This document shows positions 56,798 through 64,000 of a stretch of 64,000 nucleotides of DNA, piece after piece. Positions within the stretch are counted from its first letter, which is position 1. Each line of letters starts with the position of its first letter. Below the pieces are notes generated by a model that searched no databases, had not been told where the DNA came from, and saw nothing but the letters and a program-made list of their open reading frames with translations. The DNA is from Corydoras sp. C115. Taxonomy: Eukaryota; Chordata; Actinopteri; Siluriformes; Callichthyidae. The stretch is from NCBI GenBank assembly GCA_019802505.1, contig JAFMOC010000003.1, forward strand, positions 4,654,001 through 4,718,000, written 5' to 3'. A program made the position numbers and the translations under genes.

Positions 56798-58367
56798 TTA
56801 GTCGCCATTAAGCACATTCTTCCATTCATCCTGTTCATGCAGACTGAAAGGTAGCCTCTTCTGCCTTCTCCACTTTGCTCTTCGATTCTTAAACCACACC
56901 TGTAATGAATACTGATTGTAACACACAATTATACATGTCATATTGTAATACACAATAATCTTTTATTAATGAAAATCATATAACCATAATAACGTTTTAA
57001 GCATTCACAGGTCCATATTAAATGTTTGAATTACAGAAAGATTACAAGAAAAGAAAAAAAAGTTAATATATCACAGTTATATATATATTTTAAATATTAT
57101 ATATATCATTAAGTGATCAATCAAATATTAATGTGTCCTAAATATCATTAAATAAATAAACAATTAAGTATCGTATGTATTTAAAGTAAAGTCACATAGT
57201 CCATTAATTAGAGAACCAGTGGACTGTCTAGAGCACTTTACCTTAATGCATCAATAAACTGGTGAAATCAGGTTTTTACATTGTTTACAATTTGCAGTAG
57301 TGACATTTTACACCTTTAATAAAATATATTTTAGCTATTACCTCAACCCTCTCCTCTCTCAGGTGAGTCCTCTCAGCGAGCTGCTCACGTGTGTGGATGT
57401 CTGGATATTGGTTCTGCATAAACAGCTCCTCCAGAGCATCTAGCTGTTCTTCAGTAAAGATGGTGCGATGACGTCTAATTCGCTTTGGAATTTGACCAAA
57501 ATTTTCCCTTCCATGAGGTTCTTCTTTCTGGCATGTGTTTGTACGGTCTCCTCTTCTCCATGTCAATTGGCAAGCTGCGATGCAGTAAAAAGGTGGGCAG
57601 TACAAGGTAAACAAGTTCAGTATGTATTAGACAGTGTAAGCTGTATACCCTATAAAACAAAAGACTCTAAATGGTCTTAAATACATCACAAAACAGCTGC
57701 ATTATTTGTAAATAACTTTACTCATCTGTAATTACAGAAATTAAATAATCTGTTTAAATATTTGTTTTCTGTTCAAATTTTGTACTTTGGACAAAAAAAG
57801 AAATAATGATAAAAAAGTTTCTCAATTTATAGGCAAACAACTAATTAAATAATTAACAGAATAAACAACAATTTAGATGAGAAATTAAATATTTATTTAT
57901 GGCATCAGTCTGTTTTAATGGAATTTATACACTGTTGTAATGTTTTTATTGTATTTTATATCAATGTATTGGTATATTGTTTTGAATAATAATTACATAT
58001 AACATGAATACTATATAATAAGTATGAGTAATACTGTATTATAAGCCATTTAAGTATATAAAATTAGGTTGTAAAATTAAAAGCCAATTATATCTGATTA
58101 TAGTAACATGTACATTAGTAATAAATGGGTTCACTTACACATCATAGGCAGGTAATCTGCTTGTAGCATCTCTCCACAATGTGAGCAGTAGCAGCAACAT
58201 AGGCAGTAATTCTGTACAGGTTCCACTGTGGTTGTATTGGCTGCAGAATCTGGATCCTTAGTTTTCTTCTCATCGCTTTTCTCTTCACTTCTCTGAAAAG
58301 TCCTACTCAAAATGCTGTCAATGGTAAATGTGAACGTCTTCTTCTCCGTGTGAGCTTCCATGTCCAT
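56798..58367 (-). CDS. gsc2: Goosecoid-2-like homeobox transcription factor
   Basis: A paired-class, K50 homeodomain transcription factor of the goosecoid group. Exons in transcript order: 58367-58139, 57574-57342 and 56899-56798, with GT-AG introns, giving 187 residues. Near the N-terminus FTIDSILSR is the goosecoid-engrailed homology motif that binds Groucho-type corepressors. A Cys cluster CLCCCYCSHC at about residues 55-65 recalls the Cys-rich stretch of human GSC2. The homeodomain spans roughly residues 107-166 (RRHRTIFTEEQLDALEELF to VEVWFKNRRAKWRRQKR), with Lys at position 50 and an intron in helix 3, as in goosecoid genes. The C-terminal tail is only about 18 residues. Length fits GSC2 (about 205 in human) better than GSC (about 250). 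A divergent gsc or dharma-type gene is the alternative. Confidence 0.82.
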
Positions 58368-59484
58368 GGCCTACTACTCGTCTGTGGTCTTTGCTCCTAT
58401 AAGCAGTCTTTCAAATAGAATCGAGTTTCCCTCTCTCTCTTCTCCTTTTGCTCCATGTCAAACCCCCATTTACTCAATAGATTAAAGAAAGGAAACAAAA
58501 CATAATCCCCCTATACAAAGTATAAAGTGGCTGAAAAAAAATCCCACCTAATCTGGGCAGTTTTGTGAAGGTGTTAGTGAGAACAGGAGATTCGGCTAAT
58601 CTGTCTTTGGCTGAAATGAAATCAGATTTCACTGTATCAAATAAGGGTTGCAGAGGCCCCAAAATCCTTCTTGTTGTGGTTTTAGGAAAAGATAAATTGT
58701 CTGGCATTAGAGGCTTTGATTTCAGTTATACTAGCCATCAGGAGTGACGTTTGGGGCTTCAAGAAGATAAATCCAAGTAAGTCTAAGGGTATCTCTCTTT
58801 AAAAGCAGCAAACCTGTTTCTGTTGGCCAGCATTTTCAAAATCAAAATTGCTTAAAAGATGTTTAAACATCTTGGACCTTAGGTTGTCTTGCAAATGTAA
58901 AGAAAAACTTAAGCATACCTTATCACTCAAACACAGCCACTGATGTCTCTCAATTTTTGACATTGTGCACCAGTAGAGGCAAGTTATTATACATTCCCAT
59001 TCTTTTCACAACAAATCCCTTGTAATCATACAAGTCGGTAGCTGTTATTCATCAAGGAATTAATGGATTTTCAGAATCTGCCTTAAGCTGCACTGATAAG
59101 GGGGGATCAAATTCAGATAACAATAAACAGCTTCCATCCACTACACAAATATTCATTGCTTTTACATTGTTGAAGGCATAGTACTTAATGTCTGTGTGAT
59201 ATCTATCACATACTTTTGTGCTTGTCTGTAAAGAATTGTATGCATTTTCTCCACTTACTAATTTCTTATTCTTCACATCCACAGTGTTGAAACATGATGA
59301 AAATCATTCAATAATTACATGCATGCACACAACATTATTTAAAAACATATTTAAAAATATTATCATATGCATGAGGAGGATATATAAGGATATATTTTAG
59401 TGATATGAATTAGTTTTTATGGCTTAATCGATATTATACTTTGTTAATTAAAAAAAAAAAACGGAAAGCAAAAGATTCACATAA

Positions 59485-59990
59485 AATTCCTGTCAAAAGT
59501 TTGGACACACTTACTTTTTGTTCTACTGATTGGTTTCACTTACTTTAAAGGTGAAATTGGTAGTTTTGCAATTACAGACTGCAGTGTATCTGTTTGTGGA
59601 CTACAGTACATAATGTGTTAGTCCCTTTTACTCTGTTCGTTAATGGTTAGGACCCCAATAGTAGCACCACAGAGCAGGTATAATTTGGTTGGCACATTAT
59701 TCCTATCCCAGCAATGTCACTGAGGTGTTTAAATGAAACTACAGCAATACTACTGCACTAAAGCCCCCTCACCAAATCAGTGTGACTGCAGAACGGACAA
59801 TAAACAACATACCACACAAATTATACCTGCCCTGTGATTGTCCTGACCACGTGAGAACTGAGAACCAACAGGGAAATACCAAAAAAAAAAAAAGAAAACA
59901 GATGTACTACAGTCTGAAATTGTAAATAGAGAAAATAGACAATAGGGCAACAAGGCAGTGTGTCCAAAATTTTTACTGGTACTGTATGAA
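59485..59990. repeat. MITE-like element with Tc1-type ends
   Basis: The left end reads CTGTCAAAAGTTTGGACACA and the right end is its imperfect complement (GTGTCCAAAATTTTTACTGG then TACTGTA). The 500 bases inside have no frame and share motifs CTACAGTCTG, GAACCAACAGGG and CCTCACCA with partial copies near 1715-2003 and 21440-21640. Confidence 0.6.
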
Positions 59991-61286
59991 AAATAGAAAA
60001 AAAAGTACAATATGGCTAATAATGGATATTATTGCAATGCACCTTAAAAGCCCATACTGAAACATTTCATTAGCATACTGTTTTATTTGAATGTCATCTT
60101 GTGTGTGAATGTGCTTTCAAAATGTGTTTCACATTGTCATTTATAGGCAGGTCAGGATGGCAGAGCGTCAAACAGGTCAGATAAGTATCTGTAATCCTTG
60201 CAGAATGATGCTTTGTCATTATACCATTGGGAAATACATAAATGTCAAGCGACAGTATATCATTTACAGCATTATCATTAATAGTGATAGGTGATTGGGC
60301 TTTAACGCATCCTCAGAGGTGAAGGTGATTTCTTTCAGACCTAGCACTGAAAACATAAATAAGTAGTCTGTAGTCTTTGATGAGAGCAAATTTAGAGAAG
60401 TCACTGGTTTAACTAGGCAGTGTTAATATTTAAATATATTTTGCATGGCAAAAAATCTGTTTAATGTTTAATTCTGTTCTGTTTTGCATAATTGTAATAT
60501 CTGTGGATATCTTGGTTTTGACTAATTATATCAATGTTTTCCTGAGCTAATAAAATGATACACATTATAGACATATTTGTAAAACAGTACAAAAGATGCA
60601 ATACTTACCGTACTGTGTGTTGTTATTGTATTGTTATTTAAATGCTAACTCATTCAACTAAATTCTTGACCTAACCTGCTTTTTAAAAGTAGTACATTTG
60701 TAAAATGCTCATTACATACGAAGTATGTATGTAGGTTCAGGACTTATTTGGGTTTTTAATAAAATAGTTTTGACATTTTAAAATTGAAAAAATAAGCCCA
60801 GAAATATCAATACATTTTAAGATTTTTGGCATTAGATCATAATTTTTGATTTTGCTATACTACTCATGAGTCATATACTACAATGAGCCACATTACAGTT
60901 CCTTTGTTTTATTTTCATTATCAATATTCATCATTCTTTCATAATATTAAAATATGAAAGGGGAGCATTTTTTTCATATTATACATGCAAGTCATTTTAT
61001 TAATACATTAATTCATCATATTGCAGTTAAAATCTATGCTCAAAATTTCACTCCTTTGCATCATACAATAAACTGAGGCCAGATTGAAACAAACAACTCT
61101 ACTATTAGATACAAAAAGGCAAATGTAATGATTTATTATGTTTTATTACATTTAGATTGGTATAACCTTCAAAAGCCATTTTTATATTGTGTTATTTTTT
61201 CTTTAAAAAAATTGACATTTTCTTGCTTTTAATCAGTGGCAAGTTTCTTATTAATTGATTCAAAATCTGTTTCAAAAGTGGTAGTG
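59991..61286. other. Intergenic, nothing recognised
   Basis: AT-rich sequence upstream of the homeobox gene on its far side. I see no gene, no SINE and no clear conserved-looking block. Confidence 0.5.
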
Positions 61287-61299
61287 TAACTAAGCCAGT

Positions 61300-61647
61300 C
61301 CATCCATTATCTTTCGCTTTATCCTATATTAGGGTCGCGGTGGGGTTCCCCATGCTCATCCAGGGGAGAATGTCTCAGGCGCTGGGCAGATAGACCCAGG
61401 ACAGGGCGCCAATCCATCGCTGGGCACACACTCACTCACACATACACACTCTATATGGGGCAATTTGGAGAATTCAATTGACTTGATCCATGTTTTTGGA
61501 CTGTGGGATGAAACCGGAGAACCTGGAGGAAACCCACGCAGACACGGGGAGAACATGGAAACTCCACCCAGATGGGGATTCGAACCGGGAATCCCTAGCG
61601 CTGAGAGGCGAACATGCTAAACCACTAAGCCACCGTGCCGCCACACA
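61300..61647 (-). mobile_element. SINE family A, full-length young copy
   Basis: Near-consensus from (ATCC)n to CCACCGTGCCGCC. TAACTAAGCCAGT is repeated at 61287-61299 and 61648-61660, a perfect 13-base target duplication. Confidence 0.95.
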
Positions 61648-61966
61648 TAACTAAGCCAGTAAAATATTAAAATGTATGTAACTTTTCATGTGCAGAAAAT
61701 CTGTCACAGATTTTTGCGTACATGTTTGTGTGTGTGTTCCCTAAATTCACACTTTTGCTTTCATTACCACCACATTTGACATGATCACTTTTTAGGAACC
61801 TGTGGAGGTTTATATAGTCTGTACAATTATCAAGAAACAACTCAAGGTGTCTTACCACTGCTACGTGGTTCGAGCAGCGACAATAGTGATTGGTGATCAA
61901 GAGTGGTTGGTGCTAATACACAGTGAAATTTTGCTATTTAGGTGATGTGGAAGTTTTTTTTTTTTG

Positions 61967-61968
<2 letters not shown>

Positions 61969-62047
<79 letters not shown>
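61969..62047. repeat. (TA)n microsatellite
   Basis: About 78 bases of TA repeat after a short T run. Confidence 0.97.
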
Positions 62048-62051
<4 letters not shown>

Positions 62052-62139
62052 TTACTTTGTTGAAGTTTGTTTAGGTCATTTATACCATTTAAGTATTGAA
62101 ATGCAACTTATTTAATTAGTATATTTTAAGGACAAATTT

Positions 62140-62412
62140 ACAGTCATAGGCTTTTGATTAATGAACCAGCTTTGCAAGCTGAAGGTCCATGGTTCGATTC
62201 CTGGTCCCATGAGGTAATATTGCTGAAATGCCCTTGGGCAAGTTACCTAACCTAATTGCTTCCTGGGTGCCGTGTACAGGGTTGCCCACCGCTCTGGGCA
62301 CGTGTTCTTACGACACCAGTGTGTCTATATGTGTGTGTTTCACTGCATGGATGGGTTAAATGTGGAGGACAAATGTGTGTAAGCACTGTAGGCACAATAG
62401 ATCACTTTATCC
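62140..62412 (+). mobile_element. SINE family B copy
   Basis: The best copy of family B: head with TTAATGAACCAGC, B box ATGGTTCGATTCCTGG, then CCTTGGGCAAG, GCCCACCGCTCTGGGCACG and GGATGGGTTAAATGTGGAGG. Confidence 0.85.
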
Positions 62413-62641
62413 TCTATCAGTTAAAATAAATTTAAAAATCTTACAATGATTAATTGCTAAATATTTGTAATTTGCATTATGTTTAGCATATTTCATGTTT
62501 GTTGTTAAAGGATATCCATGTGTATTTGTCTGTCTTGCATAGATTATTGCTGAAATTAATAAATATTCATTAGCTGTGTTTTTTTTTTTTTTTACACCAA
62601 AAACAAAATGTTATGATTTAAAATATATTAAATAGTTACTG

Positions 62642-62999
62642 GGGCGGCACGGTGGCTTAGTGGTTAGCACGTTCGCCTCTCAGCGCTAGGGATTCCCGGT
62701 TCGAATCCCCATCTGGGTGGAGTTTCCATGTTCTCCCCGTGTCTGCGTGGGTTTCCTCCGGGTTCTCCGGTTTCCTCCCACAGTCCAAAAGCATGGATCA
62801 AGTCAATTGAATTCTCCAAATTGCCCCATATAGAGTGTGTTTGTGTGAGTGAGTGTGTGCCCAGCGATGGATTGGCGCCCTGTCCTGGGCCTATCTGCCC
62901 AGCGCCCGAGATGTTCTCCCCTGGATGGGCATGGGGAACCCCACCGCGACCCTAATAGAGGATAAAGCGGGAGATAATGAATGAATGAATGAATGAATG
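62642..62999 (+). mobile_element. SINE family A, reference copy
   Basis: The cleanest copy in the window. Pol III A box (TGGCTTAGTGG) and B box (GGTTCGAATCC) lie 40 bases apart in a tRNA-like head. A body of about 270 bases and a (GAAT)n tail follow. AGTTACTG at 62634-62641 and 63000-63007 is the target duplication. Confidence 0.95.
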
Positions 63000-63613
63000 A
63001 GTTACTGCGACATGTGTGATACATTTCATCCTTACATCTTACTTTTCCATCTTGTCATATGTTATACATAATAAGTATCTTATATTTTTGTATTTGGTAT
63101 ATACATGTGCTGCTCAATTCAGGAACTTCCTAGACTTTATAGAGATTGGTAGGTGACAATATCATTATATATTTTTATTGTTTATCTTTTTATTTCACAA
63201 GTACATGGTCTGTTGTCATTCTTTGAACAATATTATTTTAAAACAATGCACGGAAATCTTTTTTTCATGACTAAACCACATCTTTTTCAGTTTCACTTAA
63301 CATGCAACAATCTGCAAGACTTTTTCGTAGCAGCAGGTTGTGTTTTAAATGACAACCAATACCCTACACACTTGTCATACACTTGAATATTGTTTATTGT
63401 TAATAGTGGTTTTAAGCGTCCTATATGCTGGGTTAGTTGCAATGTAAGCCATTACACGACAAATACATGTATATAGACGTGTCAAAAGATGTGTATATAT
63501 AAATATATATGAATTATATGAATGATTGTGATTGTGATGCTTGTTGAAATAGTGTACTATGTAGAAGATAAGCTTCTCTTTTAGACCCAACGCGGCGTAT
63601 TCGAAAGATTTAG

Positions 63614-63782
63614 CCAATCAAACCCTTCCAGCCCGACCGGCTTTCGTGACGTTGGAGCGGTCGGTACGTGTGCCAATCAGGTAGAGCCAGCGTGCTAGGT
63701 TTATCCAATAAGCGTCTTCCAACGAGCTGTTCGCTGACCAATAGCTAGGCTCCACGACTGGGCAGCAGTGACAGCTTATAAA
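63614..63782 (+). promoter_or_regulatory. Multi-CCAAT TATA promoter
   Basis: Four CCAAT boxes on the + strand at 63614, 63673, 63715 and 63738 precede a TATAAA at 63777-63782. A CRE-like TGACGT lies at 63647. Tandem CCAAT boxes bind NF-Y and are typical of strongly expressed, proliferation-linked genes, for example variant histones. The block is CpG-rich unlike its surroundings. Confidence 0.75.
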
Positions 63783-63807
63783 CGAGCGAACTGAAAGAAC
63801 GCGCCTC

Positions 63808-63912
63808 ATTTCACTCCGCGAGTTTAGACTGGAAACGAACAGAGCTTTAATAACCGACGGGTTTCATTGGCTTTTCAGGCGACGTCAAGAGTTCTGTCAT
63901 TAAATACAACAG
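63808..63912 (+). other. Non-coding first exon of a gene leaving the window
   Basis: About 30 bases after the TATA box transcription should start near 63808. The following 105 bases contain no ATG and end in AACAG before a strong donor GTATGT at 63913. The coding part must lie beyond 64000. A spliced non-coding first exon behind a CCAAT/TATA promoter recalls H3.3 or H2A.Z-type genes, but nothing in the sequence identifies the product. Confidence 0.55.
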
Positions 63913-64000
63913 GTATGTTTTGTCATAATTATTTGTTTTTGTACAGCGGTCCTTTTATTTATTTCTAAAGCTGTGGACGTTTCTTGCGTGTTTCTGTATC

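Noticed and set aside
62642..62720. tRNA gene
   Set aside because: A and B boxes and a tRNA-like head are present, but it is the head of a SINE with a long body and target duplications.
1..64000. CRISPR array, operon or other prokaryotic system
   Set aside because: The direct repeats are microsatellites, a 315-bp tandem array or transposons; the genes are intron-split vertebrate genes.

Overview
This window is vertebrate nuclear DNA, almost certainly from a teleost fish. The genes are split by GT-AG introns. One encodes a vasotocin precursor (nonapeptide CYIQNCPRG), the non-mammalian form. The spacers are AT-rich and full of Tc1-like DNA transposons, tRNA-derived SINEs and long (TA)n tracts, as is usual in ray-finned fish. 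I cannot name the species; the abundance of Tc1 and (TA)n would fit an otophysan such as a catfish, but that is a guess.

Layout. Positions 1-4450 are intergenic with SINEs and a MITE-like repeat. A five-exon prdm12 gene (+ strand) runs from 4554 to 12156. Its intron 1 holds a GC-richer, repeat-free block and a tandem array of about 315-bp units. As given, its reading frame is broken in exon 2 and probably also in exon 4. Positions 12157-25500 are 3' UTR and gene desert with SINEs, (TA)n and AAT/ATT palindromes, a truncated Tc1 element, and a 22.2-22.7 kb block that looks like a conserved enhancer. A compact three-exon vasotocin gene (avp, +) lies at 25593-26949 with a clear TATA box and poly(A) signal. 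It is tail-to-tail with ythdc2 (-), whose 29 coding exons run from 54361 down to 28703 and can be joined in one uninterrupted frame of 1401 codons plus stop. A likely non-coding first exon lies near 55410. The ythdc2 introns carry a complete but inactive Tc1 element, a second Tc1-like relic between microsatellites, a hAT MITE with a perfect 8-bp target duplication, and several SINEs, one nested in another. A goosecoid-type K50 homeobox gene (gsc2-like, -) occupies 58367-56798. The right edge (63614-63912) holds a promoter with four CCAAT boxes, a TATA box and a non-coding first exon whose gene continues beyond the window.

The genes do not form a pathway: prdm12 and gsc2 are developmental transcription regulators, avp encodes a neurohypophysial hormone and ythdc2 a meiotic m6A-reader helicase. 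I found no new gene system. The main points to check are the broken prdm12 frame against its intact zinc fingers, the well-delimited mobile elements, the GC-AG intron of ythdc2, and the candidate regulatory blocks around prdm12 and avp.
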